24,959 nt of DNA from an uncultured Caryophanales bacterium (GCA_946626535.1 CAMOUK010000018.1:1-24959), one strand, 5' to 3'; positions 1 through 7,725 are shown, counted from the first letter of the stretch. Made by a program: numbers and translations. The notes: a model not told the origin generated them from the letters alone.

Positions 1-34
1 TCTTAATATCTGAAAATTTATTTATTTTCATCTA

Positions 35-63
35 TTGACATATTACCGGTATGCTCATATAGT
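35..63 (+). promoter_or_regulatory. Candidate promoter pointing into the 3' end of ffs
   Basis: TTGACA at 35-40, a 17-base spacer and TATAGT at 58-63 form a near-consensus sigma-A promoter. Nothing coding follows on the plus strand; a transcript starting near 70 would be antisense to the SRP RNA. In A/T-rich DNA this may be chance. Confidence 0.3.
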
Positions 64-95
64 TATTATATCATATATCAAAAAAAATAAAAAAA

Positions 96-178
96 GCGCC
101 CCAACCACATCATCCATACGCTTAAGGCTGCTATCTTCCGATCCTGACCTGGTTCACAATGAACAATTGATTGAGGAC
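96..178 (-). ncRNA. ffs: Signal recognition particle RNA (small bacterial 4.5S type)
   Basis: The minus strand carries the SRP RNA core: ACCAGGTCAGGATCGGAAGA (positions 153-134) followed by TAGCAGCC, with a GGAA tetraloop closed by AUC/GAU and the asymmetric internal loop that binds Ffh. The ends pair: CCUCAAUCA (176-168) with UGGUUGGGG (107-99). A run of T on the minus strand (81-95) after GGGGCGC gives the 3' end and terminator. The RNA scaffolds Ffh/FtsY-dependent targeting of membrane proteins. It lacks the Alu domain of the long Bacillus form. Position just downstream of tadA is typical for Bacillota. The 5' end is set from the promoter and the helix and could be off by a few bases. Confidence 0.9.
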
Positions 179-185
179 ATTTGAA

Positions 186-214
186 ATTCTAACACAACAA
201 ATAATTTAAATCAA
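186..214 (-). promoter_or_regulatory. ffs promoter
   Basis: Minus strand TTGATT (214-209), 17-base spacer, TAGAAT (191-186). The predicted start near 179 coincides with the foot of the SRP RNA terminal helix. The -35 box overlaps the tadA stop codon (213-211). Confidence 0.65.
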
Positions 215-666
215 GAGTTTCTCAAGTTTTTAAAGAAATCCTTAATTAGCTTAGAGCACTTTTCTTCTTCAACTCCACCTTTTACATTAACCATATGATT
301 AAATTTAACATCAAATAGATTAATAATAGATCTATGAGCTCCAAATCTATAGTCATAAGCCCCGTAAACGACGTTTTTGATTCTAGATTGAATAATTGCC
401 CCGGCGCACATTGCACAAGGCTCTAAGGTCACATAAAGCGTTGCATCTTCAAGTCTCCAAGAATTCAACTTCTTACAAGCCTTATTGATAGCAACTATTT
501 CAGCATGAGCTAGTGCATTATTCTTTGTTTCTCTTTTATTATAGCCTCTAGCTATAACCTTACCATCAAGTACTATAACCGCACCAATTGGTACCTCATC
601 TATAGCTAAAGCCTTTAGGGCTTCCTTATATGCTAAATTAATATAATAAGAATCATTTCTTTCCAC
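211..666 (-). CDS. tadA: tRNA-specific adenosine deaminase TadA
   Basis: TadA deaminates A34 to inosine in the anticodon of tRNA-Arg(ACG), letting it read CGU/CGC/CGA. The 151-residue product is family length. The zinc deaminase signature is complete: H54-A-E56 (Zn ligand and proton-shuttling Glu) and P83-C84-x2-C87. The start is GTG at 666, which overlaps the last 14 bases of tdk; an AGG nine bases upstream lies inside tdk. It is thus translationally close to tdk and probably in one operon with it. The C-terminal end abuts the ffs promoter. The zinc motif alone would also fit a cytidine or guanine deaminase, but the length, the surrounding sequence and the ffs neighbour favour TadA. Confidence 0.93.
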   Translation of the reverse strand: MERNDSYYINLAYKEALKALAIDEVPIGAVIVLDGKVIARGYNKRETKNNALAHAEIVAINKACKKLNSWRLEDATLYVTLEPCAMCAGAIIQSRIKNVVYGAYDYRFGAHRSIINLFDVKFNHMVNVKGGVEEEKCSKLIKDFFKNLRNS

Positions 667-1243
667 GTACTAAAACCTCATGACAGCTTCTACATCTAGC
701 CTCATAAGAATCATTTGCCCCAACTAAGATGACTGGATCGTCATAATATGCTGGTAAGCCATCAATAATTCTTTGAGTTCTAGTTGCAAGACCACCGCAT
801 TTCATACAGATAGCATTTAGCTTAGTAACATCTTCTGCAATACCTAAAAGCTTAGATGTTACAATAAATGGTTCTGCCTTAAAATCAGTATCTAATCCTG
901 CGCATATTACTCTATAGCCCTCATCAGCAAAGCCTTGAACATAATCAATTAATGATTCATCAAAAAACTGTACCTCATCGATAACTATAGCTTGAGTATT
1001 TTTCTTTAAATGTCTTTTAATTTCACTACCATGTTGAATATTAATAGCTGAAGCCTTCTTCTTAGAGTGGCTTACAACCTCATCAACAGAATATCTATTA
1101 TCTATTACTGGTTTAAAGATCATGTAATTCTTCTTTGCATAATCCATTCTTTTTACTCTTCTAATTAACTCTTCAGTTTTTCCCGCAAACATTGGGCCTG
1201 TAATAACCTCAACCCAACCCTTTTTACCTTCATAATAGTTCAT
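653..1243 (-). CDS. tdk: Thymidine kinase (type II)
   Basis: Phosphorylates thymidine to dTMP in the cytosolic pyrimidine salvage pathway. The 196-residue length is standard for the homotetrameric type II enzyme. Walker A GPMFAGKT lies at 16-23, the catalytic Glu at 90 in VIDEVQFFD, and the structural zinc cysteines at C146-x2-C149 and C184-x2-C187. The start ATG at 1243 follows AGAGGTG. First gene of the tdk-tadA pair, with its own promoter just upstream. Confidence 0.95.
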   Translation of the reverse strand: MNYYEGKKGWVEVITGPMFAGKTEELIRRVKRMDYAKKNYMIFKPVIDNRYSVDEVVSHSKKKASAINIQHGSEIKRHLKKNTQAIVIDEVQFFDESLIDYVQGFADEGYRVICAGLDTDFKAEPFIVTSKLLGIAEDVTKLNAICMKCGGLATRTQRIIDGLPAYYDDPVILVGANDSYEARCRSCHEVLVRGKK

Positions 1244-1269
1244 AATAACACCTCTAATTTACTATAAAA

Positions 1270-1298
1270 ATTATATCAAAAATCACATTTTTTTACAA
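1270..1298 (-). promoter_or_regulatory. tdk-tadA promoter
   Basis: Minus strand TTGTAA (1298-1293), 17-base spacer, TATAAT (1275-1270); about 20 bases of leader before the Shine-Dalgarno AGAGG. Confidence 0.6.
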
Positions 1299-1311
1299 TG
1301 AAAACAAAGCC

Positions 1312-1327
1312 ATTTTCAAATGAAAAT
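1312..1327. repeat. Short inverted repeat upstream of the tdk promoter
   Basis: ATTTTCA AA TGAAAAT is a perfect 7-base inverted repeat with a 2-base centre, 14 bases upstream of the tdk -35 box. It could be an operator; no known site is recognised. Confidence 0.3.
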
Positions 1328-1335
1328 AGTTTCAT

Positions 1336-1365
1336 AAAAAAAAGAGAAATCAAACTCGATTTCTC
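1336..1365 (-). terminator. Rho-independent terminator after the 408-residue membrane protein gene
   Basis: On the minus strand GAGAAATC, a short loop and GATTTCTC are followed by eight T (1343-1336). It lies about 90 bases after the stop codon at 1454, and separates that gene from tdk. Confidence 0.85.
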
Positions 1366-1453
1366 CTTATATTTTTACTATTTCTTTTCAGGAACTCTAA
1401 CTAAATTATATTGTATTTTTTCTATGTAAAGATATTTAGTTATAGACTAGAAT

Positions 1454-2680
1454 CTAGTTAGTAATCATATACATTACTAATGCATATATTCCCTCTAAAT
1501 AAGCTAGGGCACATAAGCCTAATCCAATTAAAGGAATTAATATATCAAACTTACTGTCATCATCATATGTTTTAGTATATGAATAAAACATAACAACAGG
1601 TATTGCCAAGAATAAAAGTGAGCATTCACCAATTTGAGCCTGATCCATAAATTCATATACTTTTGCACCAAATATTATTATTAAAACAAACACTACTAAC
1701 ATATCTAAGACAGAAACTATCGCTAAAAGCTTACTTACCATAATTGAAAAAGATCTTTGATTTTTCTTTGTTTTAAGATATACCTGATATTCTTCTTCAG
1801 TTTTACCGTAGCTTAAATATTTCTTTTCTCTTTTCTTTAGCCATAATACTAAAACAACAAATAATAAATATAGCATTGGTGATTTTGTCGTTAAGAAAGG
1901 ATAAATTTGAACAGGAAGTGAAATATATACTGATGTAATTCTAATTACATAAGATATTAAAGCTATTAATAAAGGAATTAAGCTCATCAATCTAAATATA
2001 ATATGCTTCTTTCCTTGGAAATGCTTCTTAGGATTATACATAATGAAAAAATAGAATGCTGATAATGCTAAAAGATCACCAAATACATTTACCTCTAATC
2101 TACTACCTAATAGGTCTCCAGCATATCTAAAGGTATGCTCAGATGAAATAACGTGTAGTATTCCATTTAAATATCTATGATATACAAATACTATTCCAAG
2201 ACCAACACCTAAATAAGCTAATCCATAAAATATTAATACAGATTTCATAGATTTTTTATTATTTAATATCGTACCAAAGGTAGCGATAATAAATAGTGGC
2301 ATATATATTGATGCTACTATACTTAACACCATATATACAGTTTCACTTAAAAATCCTCCTCCAGAAAGAGCTGATGTAGCTTGACTAACACTACAATACC
2401 GTCCTAAGGCAAAGGCAAGCCAAGCAATTATTCTTAAATGTCTATAAGATAAAGGAGCCTTATAATTAATATCCTTTTCTCTAAAGAATTCCTTATCAAC
2501 TTTTCTTTGCTTTAAAACCTTTTTTCTTTCTTTCCTTGAAAGACTTTTTAAATATTTTTTATCTTCTTTCTTTGCCTTTTTCTTATCGTAAGCTTCTTCT
2601 TGAGCTATCTCTTCTTTAATTTCTTCTTGTAGCTCTTCAGATATTTCTTCAGTAACTTCTTTAACATTATCCTTTTCCAA
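1454..2680 (-). CDS. Polytopic membrane protein with charged N-terminal region, function unknown
   Basis: Family not recognised. The first ~75 residues are very rich in Glu and then Lys/Arg, likely a cytoplasmic helix or coiled coil; roughly nine hydrophobic segments follow from about residue 80 to the C-terminus. I place the start at TTG 2680 (MEKDNVKEV...), which is seven bases after AGAAGGTGA. The GTG at 2689 sits inside that ribosome site and is less likely. Product is 408 residues. An inverted repeat (ACTAGAATCTAGT, 1446-1458) straddles the stop codon, and a strong terminator follows. The upstream gene ends 66 bases away behind its own terminator, so this gene is probably transcribed alone. 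The layout could fit a transporter or sensor, but there is no motif to support either. Confidence 0.75.
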   Translation of the reverse strand: MEKDNVKEVTEEISEELQEEIKEEIAQEEAYDKKKAKKEDKKYLKSLSRKERKKVLKQRKVDKEFFREKDINYKAPLSYRHLRIIAWLAFALGRYCSVSQATSALSGGGFLSETVYMVLSIVASIYMPLFIIATFGTILNNKKSMKSVLIFYGLAYLGVGLGIVFVYHRYLNGILHVISSEHTFRYAGDLLGSRLEVNVFGDLLALSAFYFFIMYNPKKHFQGKKHIIFRLMSLIPLLIALISYVIRITSVYISLPVQIYPFLTTKSPMLYLLFVVLVLWLKKREKKYLSYGKTEEEYQVYLKTKKNQRSFSIMVSKLLAIVSVLDMLVVFVLIIIFGAKVYEFMDQAQIGECSLLFLAIPVVMFYSYTKTYDDDSKFDILIPLIGLGLCALAYLEGIYALVMYMITN

Positions 2681-2714
2681 AAAAATCACCTTCTTTAATT
2701 AATTATATATTAAA

Positions 2715-2745
2715 AGAAGAAAAAGAAAAAGCCAAAAATGGCTTT
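2715..2745 (-). terminator. Terminator after the 109-residue membrane protein gene
   Basis: Minus strand AAAGCCA, TTTT loop, TGGCTTT, then a T-rich tract (TTTTTCTTTTTC). It begins two bases after the stop codon at 2747. Confidence 0.75.
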
Positions 2746-2746
2746 C

Positions 2747-3076
2747 TCACTTAAGCTCTCTTACAACTCCAATTAAATTATTAATTGCATCAGAAAGCCA
2801 CCATATTAAACATAATATAGATATAATAAAAGCTATTATACTTAAAACAAAGCTTAATAAATCATTTTCTCTAATATAAACACATCTTCTAAATAATAAA
2901 TTAGCAGTTAAAACAACAAATGTTATAGCGATCATCGTAAAAACAATATTAACTACTAACCAAAAAATATTGCCTTGAACGACACCTAAAAGGCCATGCA
3001 CAAGCATAAAGGCTAGCATTATGCCTAAATATAATATAGAAAATGTTAAGCAATAATTATCATGACTTTTTTTCAT
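2747..3076 (-). CDS. Small membrane protein, function unknown
   Basis: A 109-residue protein made almost wholly of three hydrophobic segments (about 10-33, 37-62 and 73-103) with short polar links. A short R-R-C-V-Y-I-R loop near residue 65 looks cytoplasmic. The start ATG at 3076 follows GGAG at a good distance. It lies 49 bases downstream of the alcohol dehydrogenase gene with no terminator between them, so it may be the second gene of that transcript. No family recognised. Confidence 0.7.
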   Translation of the reverse strand: MKKSHDNYCLTFSILYLGIMLAFMLVHGLLGVVQGNIFWLVVNIVFTMIAITFVVLTANLLFRRCVYIRENDLLSFVLSIIAFIISILCLIWWLSDAINNLIGVVRELK

Positions 3077-3125
3077 TTAATACTCCTATTTTATTCAGTA
3101 GGCTTTAGCCAAACAGTATTACTAA

Positions 3126-4292
3126 TTACATACTTTCCTTTAATATTCTAATTATAGCTTCCTTATTTAATTTAACATACATCCAAGGAGTTTCAGTAGA
3201 ATCATTAGCTAAAATATGATCTGCCATTTCTTCTATTTTTTCTTCCTTTACTCCTAAAGTAGCAAGATGCATTGGAATATCTATAGATTCAAAGAACTTA
3301 TAGAATTCATCTATTACCTTTTTAGCATCTTCTAAATTATTAACATCTATATCAAATAATTCTTTACCAATTGTTTTAAATCTTTCTAAAGTTTTTTCAC
3401 TTAAGATTTCTTTCATCCATCTTGGTGTAATAATGGCTAAACCAGCACCATGAGTAATATCAAAATAAGCACTTAAGGCATGCTCAATTGAATGCATAGG
3501 CCAGCCTGATGAACCACTACCATTAGAAAGTATTCCATTACAAGCTAAACAGCAAGCATACATAAGCTCACTTCTTGCCTCATAATCATCTGGCTTAACT
3601 AAGGCAATCTTAACATTTTTCATCAAAGATTTTAACGCGCCAACCATTAATCCATCATTAAAATCAGATGATGGTGTTGAAAAGAATTGCTCAAATACGT
3701 GGTTCATCGCATCAGCTGTTCCACATGCTGTTTGCCATTTACTAACTGTATATGTATATTCAGGATTTAAAAATGATACCTTTGGTGCCATTAAAGGATC
3801 AATATATCCTCTTTTATCATTTAATTTAGTATTTGAAATTACACAGCCCTCATCATATTCACTACCTGTTGCCGCTAAAGTCAATATATCAACAAGAGGA
3901 ATAGATTCCTTTGCCTTTACCTTACCAGAAATTAAATCCCAGCCCTCGCCATCATATTTAGCGCATACAGAAATAGCCTTTGAGCAGTCAAGAACTGAAC
4001 CACCACCAACAGCTAAAATGACATCAATATTTTTTTCTTTACAAATTTTAGCACCATCTACTACTGATGGCTCATATTTAGGGTTTGGTTCTATACCAGA
4101 TAATTCATAAACATTAAAATCCTTAAGTAGTTTTATTACTTCATCATATAGGCCCATTTTTTTAATAGAGCCTCCACCATAAGTTAATAAGACGTTTTTA
4201 CCATATTCCTTTAAAACATCAGGCAAATACTTTAAAATATCTTTTCCAAAAACTAGCTTAGTTGGTGAATGATAATAAAAATTTTTAACCAT
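3126..4292 (-). CDS. Iron-containing alcohol dehydrogenase, YqhD/BdhA type
   Basis: Type III metal-dependent dehydrogenase that reduces aldehydes such as butyraldehyde to alcohols with NAD(P)H in the cytosol. The 388 residues are full length. The nucleotide-binding loop GGGS is at 96-99. The four metal ligands expected for the YqhD group fall at the same numbers as in E. coli YqhD: D194, H198, H267 and H281 (in GTADAMNH, MHSIEH and THGAGLA). The start ATG at 4292 follows AAGGAG. It is divergent from the feo operon; whether the iron regulator also affects it cannot be told. The exact substrate is not readable from sequence; family members act as fermentative alcohol dehydrogenases or aldehyde scavengers. 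Confidence 0.92.
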   Translation of the reverse strand: MVKNFYYHSPTKLVFGKDILKYLPDVLKEYGKNVLLTYGGGSIKKMGLYDEVIKLLKDFNVYELSGIEPNPKYEPSVVDGAKICKEKNIDVILAVGGGSVLDCSKAISVCAKYDGEGWDLISGKVKAKESIPLVDILTLAATGSEYDEGCVISNTKLNDKRGYIDPLMAPKVSFLNPEYTYTVSKWQTACGTADAMNHVFEQFFSTPSSDFNDGLMVGALKSLMKNVKIALVKPDDYEARSELMYACCLACNGILSNGSGSSGWPMHSIEHALSAYFDITHGAGLAIITPRWMKEILSEKTLERFKTIGKELFDIDVNNLEDAKKVIDEFYKFFESIDIPMHLATLGVKEEKIEEMADHILANDSTETPWMYVKLNKEAIIRILKESM

Positions 4293-4321
4293 TTTAAAAC
4301 GCTCCTTCTTATTTAATTATT

Positions 4322-4349
4322 ATAATAACATTTTTTATTAAAGAATCAA
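4322..4349 (-). promoter_or_regulatory. Candidate promoter of the alcohol dehydrogenase gene
   Basis: Minus strand TTGATT (4349-4344), 16-base spacer and an extended -10 TGTTATTAT (4330-4322). Overlapping TATAAT choices exist, so the exact -10 is uncertain. Confidence 0.4.
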
Positions 4350-4359
4350 ATAAATCTCG

Positions 4360-4388
4360 TTGACAAAAACAAGCAGTTAGTGTATACT
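4360..4388 (+). promoter_or_regulatory. feo operon promoter
   Basis: Consensus TTGACA (4360-4365), a 17-base spacer and TATACT (4383-4388). The first operator palindrome covers the -10 box. Confidence 0.85.
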
Positions 4389-4415
4389 AACAAAGGTAAG
4401 TTAGTTTTGACTAAC
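4376..4415. promoter_or_regulatory. Two operator palindromes over the feo promoter
   Basis: GTTAGT-GTAT-ACTAAC (4376-4391) and GTTAGT-TTTG-ACTAAC (4400-4415) have identical perfect half-sites and differ only in the 4-base centre; the centres are 24 bases apart. The first covers the -10 box, the second the start of the leader. This is the layout of a metal-responsive repressor site. The half-site resembles the GTTAG/CTAAC of DtxR/IdeR boxes, but with a wider centre; assigning a DtxR-family regulator is inference. Confidence 0.8.
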
Positions 4416-4439
4416 ACATTTATAATCGGAGGTTTTATT

Positions 4440-4685
4440 TTGGAAAAAAAATTAAGCGAATTCAAATTAGGGGAAACCGGAACAATCAAATTTGTTCACG
4501 GTGAAGGTAGAGTACGCAGACGTTTATTTGATATGGGTATAACACCTAGCGCTACCGTAATTTTAAGAAAGAAAGCTCCACTTGGAGATCCTCTTGAAAT
4601 TACATTAAGAGGATATGAATTAACATTAAGAAAAGGTGAGGCAGAGTTAATCGATTGCGTCACTGATGAGAAAGGAGCTAAATAA
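4440..4685 (+). CDS. feoA: Ferrous iron transport accessory protein FeoA
   Basis: Small cytosolic SH3-like protein that assists FeoB. I choose TTG at 4440 as start: GGAGG ends seven bases before it, and the product is then 81 residues, normal for FeoA. The in-frame ATG at 4380 lies inside the promoter and operator and would precede the transcription start, so it cannot be used. Recognisable family features are GETGTI at the start, the R-R-R-L-F-D-M-G-I segment, and the PLGDPLEI...GYELTLR strand pair near the end. The stop codon overlaps the feoB start in TAATG, which suggests coupled translation. Confidence 0.93.
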   Translation: MEKKLSEFKLGETGTIKFVHGEGRVRRRLFDMGITPSATVILRKKAPLGDPLEITLRGYELTLRKGEAELIDCVTDEKGAK

Positions 4686-7243
4686 TGAAGCATTTTGCAC
4701 TTGCAGGTAACCCAAACTGTGGTAAAACAACATTATATAATGCATTAACAGGTTCTAATGCGCATGTTGGTAACTGGCCTGGTGTTACAGTAGAAAAAAG
4801 AGAAGGCGATTATAAGAAGCTTGATGAATTAATTTCTATAGTCGATCTTCCAGGTATCTATTCACTTTCTCCTTATACTCCAGAGGAAGTAATTTCAAGA
4901 AAGTTTATCGTAGATGATAAACCAGATTGTGTAATCAACATTGTTGATGCTACAAACTTAGAAAGAAATCTATACTTAACAACTCAAATATTAGAAATTG
5001 ATGTTCCAGTTGTTATAGCTTTAAATATGATGGATGTCGTTGAAAAATCAGGCGACGTTATTGATATTGAAGCATTATCAAAAGCAATTGGAGTTCCAGT
5101 TGTTGCTATATCAGCTCAAAAGGAAACTCACCTAGATGAATTAATGGAGGTTGCATATGAAGCTTCATTAAAACCTAGAAAGGGCTACTCAGTTTTAAGC
5201 AACTATAAAATTTCATCTTTCATCGATAAAATTGCAAATGATATGGCAAATGATAATGTTCCTTCTCCTTTATATCATGCTATAAAGTTCATCGAAGGTG
5301 ATTTTATCGAACAAAGCCATTCAGAAAAAATTTCTAAGATGGTTGAAGAATATAAAGAAAAATTCAACGATCAAGTTTTTGGTTCTGATTTAGAAGCATT
5401 TATTGCAGATGCTAGATATAATTATATTGTAGAAAATTATTCTATTCATAAGAAAAAAGCTGTAACTGATATTACAGCAGAAAATCAATCTTATAAAATT
5501 GATAAGGTTTTAACAAATAAGTGGGTAGGTATTCCTATTTTCTTAGTAATCCTATTCTTAATATTCCACTTTACATTCTCAGCTAACCTATTCTATTTAG
5601 GTGGCTTATTCAAAGATACTGCTCCTTCATTTGAAGGTACAATGTTTGAAGGCTTGATTTGGACAAGCGATGGAATAAATTCCCTAGGTGTTATATTACA
5701 AACATTTGTAATTAATGTTACTGATTGGTTATCTGAAGTATTTAGGGGCTGGCTATCAAGTGCCCCAGGTTGGGTATCTGGTTTAATAGTTGATGGTATT
5801 TGTGCTGGTGTATTCTCTGTACTATCATTTGTTCCACAAATTCTATTATTATTCTTATTCTTCTCAATTTTAGAAGATTCAGGCTATATGGCTCGTATCG
5901 CCTTCATTCTAGATAGAGCATTTAGAAAATTTGGTTTATCTGGTAGAGCATTCCTACCTATGATTATGGGCTTTGGTTGTTCAGTTCCAGCTATGATTAA
6001 CACTAGAACACTTGCAGATGAACAAGAAAGAATCGCTACAATAAGAGTTATTCCATTCTTCTCTTGTGGTGCAAAGCTACCAATACTTACTGCTATTGCA
6101 GGCTGTATTTGTGCAATGTTTAATTTTCCTAATGTAGATTTAATTACTTATTCAATGTATTTAATCGGTATCATTACTGCAATAATCACTGTTATTTTAA
6201 TGAAGAAGACAGTAATGAGAGGAAAAACTCCACCATTTATTATGGAGCTTCCAACTTACCATATGCCACAGCCTAAGGCTTTAATGATCCATTTATGGGA
6301 TAAATTAAAGGGCTATGTTAAAAAAGCATTTACTATTATTTTAGCTTCTACTATCGTTATTTGGTTCCTACAAAGCTTCACATTCAGCTGGAAATATATC
6401 GAACAAGCAGATCCAAATGATATTGCAAACGAAATATTTGAAGATTATAAGACTGAAGAAGAAAACATCTTAAAGATTGAAGCAATCAATCCTGATTATG
6501 TTGAGGATGGTGAGGTTGTTGTTGAATTACCTCAGATTGTATCTGATTATTTAGAAAATGAGGATGATGAATTAACTGCTGCATTTGATGTAGTACTTAA
6601 TGATGTATTTACTTTAGCAGTAGATGAATTTAACACTGTAACATCTGACCCAGATTATCTAGATTCAAAGAGTTCAATTCTAGCTGGTATTGGTAGATTA
6701 ATTCAACCAGTATTTACCCCACTTGGATTTGGTTCTCAATTAAATGAAAATGGTTGGATCTATGGTGTATCAGCTGTTACAGGCTTAATCGCCAAAGAAA
6801 ATGTTATTTCTACATTTACTGTGCTTTCTCAAGGTATTTCATCTGGTGAAACTAATTCAGTTGAATCATATATCGAATTGTATCAATTAGCTCTTGATGA
6901 ATCAGGAAATACCTCAGCACTTACAGCAGCAAGAGCTACAGGTATCAATGGTAACGGCTTTACAGGCTGGCCAGCTCTAATAGCATTTATCGTATTTAAT
7001 ATGACTACAATTCCATGCTTTGCTGCTGTCGCTACAGCTAGAGGCGAGCTTGGAAAGAAGAAAATTAAAACTACTATTCTATTCTGGATAGTAACATCTT
7101 ACATTGCTTCAAGTGTTATTTACTTAACTCTTGCTAAGTGGTGGTTATCATTTGTATTTATCGCAATTGCAGTTTTAACTGGCTTTTTAATCTACTTTAT
7201 AAATAAAAAGCGAGATTTAAAGGAAGCAGGAGTTATTAATTAA
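4685..7243 (+). CDS. feoB: Ferrous iron transporter FeoB with an enlarged acidic loop
   Basis: Membrane Fe(II) importer with an N-terminal GTPase. G motifs: GNPNCGKT at 8-15, DLPG at 54-57, NMMD at 114-117 and SAQK at 143-146, followed by the helical GDI-like region and the membrane core with both Gate motifs (GFGCSVPA at 429-436, SCGAKLPI at 460-467). At 852 residues it is longer than most Bacillota FeoB proteins. The extra length lies at about 575-663, between the membrane helix ending near WKYIEQ and the SILAGIGRLI segment. This insert has 27 Asp/Glu and only 3 Lys. It overlaps feoA and the next gene by one base each (TAATG), so all three are one operon under the palindrome-covered promoter. 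Confidence 0.96.
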   Translation: MKHFALAGNPNCGKTTLYNALTGSNAHVGNWPGVTVEKREGDYKKLDELISIVDLPGIYSLSPYTPEEVISRKFIVDDKPDCVINIVDATNLERNLYLTTQILEIDVPVVIALNMMDVVEKSGDVIDIEALSKAIGVPVVAISAQKETHLDELMEVAYEASLKPRKGYSVLSNYKISSFIDKIANDMANDNVPSPLYHAIKFIEGDFIEQSHSEKISKMVEEYKEKFNDQVFGSDLEAFIADARYNYIVENYSIHKKKAVTDITAENQSYKIDKVLTNKWVGIPIFLVILFLIFHFTFSANLFYLGGLFKDTAPSFEGTMFEGLIWTSDGINSLGVILQTFVINVTDWLSEVFRGWLSSAPGWVSGLIVDGICAGVFSVLSFVPQILLLFLFFSILEDSGYMARIAFILDRAFRKFGLSGRAFLPMIMGFGCSVPAMINTRTLADEQERIATIRVIPFFSCGAKLPILTAIAGCICAMFNFPNVDLITYSMYLIGIITAIITVILMKKTVMRGKTPPFIMELPTYHMPQPKALMIHLWDKLKGYVKKAFTIILASTIVIWFLQSFTFSWKYIEQADPNDIANEIFEDYKTEEENILKIEAINPDYVEDGEVVVELPQIVSDYLENEDDELTAAFDVVLNDVFTLAVDEFNTVTSDPDYLDSKSSILAGIGRLIQPVFTPLGFGSQLNENGWIYGVSAVTGLIAKENVISTFTVLSQGISSGETNSVESYIELYQLALDESGNTSALTAARATGINGNGFTGWPALIAFIVFNMTTIPCFAAVATARGELGKKKIKTTILFWIVTSYIASSVIYLTLAKWWLSFVFIAIAVLTGFLIYFINKKRDLKEAGVIN

Positions 7244-7446
7244 TGCAACCCATTGAAATTATTGTTATTATAGCTTCAATTTCAATAGTTCTTCTTGTGT
7301 TTGGAAGATACATTTATAAAAGAATAAAAGGAATCCCTCTTGATGATGAATGTGCAAAATGTCACAGCAAAGTTAACGTTAAAAAAATGGTATCTGAAAT
7401 CACTCAAGAACTAAATGAAGAAAAAATGTGCAATTGCCATAAATAA
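7243..7446 (+). CDS. FeoB-associated Cys-rich membrane protein
   Basis: A 67-residue protein with one N-terminal membrane helix (about 5-24), a basic stretch and a short cytosolic tail carrying C38-x2-C41 and a final C-N-C-H. This matches the FeoB-associated Cys-rich family found after feoB in Bacillota, which is thought to help handle Fe(II) at the pore; its exact role is unproven. Its ATG shares a base with the feoB stop. A bidirectional terminator follows at once. Confidence 0.85.
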   Translation: MQPIEIIVIIASISIVLLVFGRYIYKRIKGIPLDDECAKCHSKVNVKKMVSEITQELNEEKMCNCHK

Positions 7447-7454
7447 AAAAATTA

Positions 7455-7484
7455 CCGGCTCTTTAATGAGCCGGCTTATTTTTT
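7455..7484. terminator. Bidirectional terminator between the feo operon and the 62-residue gene
   Basis: CCGGCTC (7455-7461), TTTAAT loop, GAGCCGG (7468-7474), followed by TTATTTTTT on the plus strand and by TTTTTT on the minus strand. It serves both convergent units and overlaps the minus-strand stop codon at its edge. Confidence 0.92.
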
Positions 7485-7671
7485 AATTTGGAGTTTTAAC
7501 ATCCTTAAATTTATCAAGGATTGCTTCCATTCTTTCCTTTGCCTTAGTTAAATCTTCCTTATCCTTTTTTAAATTAGCATTAGGAATGGCTGTCTTTTCT
7601 AAATACTCTATTTCTGCAAGTATAACAAATTTTAAATCCCAAGCCTCTTCTGGTGTCAATTCAAATGTCAT
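7483..7671 (-). CDS. Small helical protein, function unknown
   Basis: A 62-residue, charged, Leu/Ala/Lys/Glu-rich protein predicted to be almost all helix, probably a two-helix hairpin around the ATAIPNAN-like turn near residue 28. No Cys, membrane segment or known motif. The ATG at 7671 follows AGGGG at a suitable distance, and a TGATATAAT extended -10 lies upstream, so the gene looks real. It ends in the bidirectional terminator. It follows the FtsZ/FtsK-gamma-like gene by 54 bases and may be partly co-transcribed with it. Confidence 0.65.
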   Translation of the reverse strand: MTFELTPEEAWDLKFVILAEIEYLEKTAIPNANLKKDKEDLTKAKERMEAILDKFKDVKTPN

Positions 7672-7712
7672 ATTTATTCCCCTTACTTATTGCATTTAAA
7701 ACATTTGATAAA

Positions 7713-7721
7713 ATTATATCA
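7713..7721 (-). promoter_or_regulatory. Extended -10 promoter of the 62-residue gene
   Basis: Minus strand TGATATAAT (7721-7713) fits an extended -10 element; no good -35 box is visible. Confidence 0.4.
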
Positions 7722-7725
7722 TATT

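Noticed and set aside
1..31. Start of a minus-strand gene at ATG 31 running off the window
   Set aside because: Only ten codons are visible, with no ribosome site; it does not read like dnaX, the usual neighbour.
1383..1443. A short minus-strand frame reading ...NLVRVPEKK before the terminator
   Set aside because: No start codon or ribosome site and only about 20 codons; not supportable as a gene.
4380..4439. An N-terminal extension of FeoA from ATG 4380
   Set aside because: It overlaps the -10 box and both operators and lies partly before the expected transcript start; TTG 4440 has an ideal GGAGG.
4496..4693. Open frames opposite feoA, and similar ones opposite the P-type ATPase, the CoA ligases and iorA
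   Set aside because: They lack ribosome sites and family resemblance and lie wholly opposite well-supported genes.
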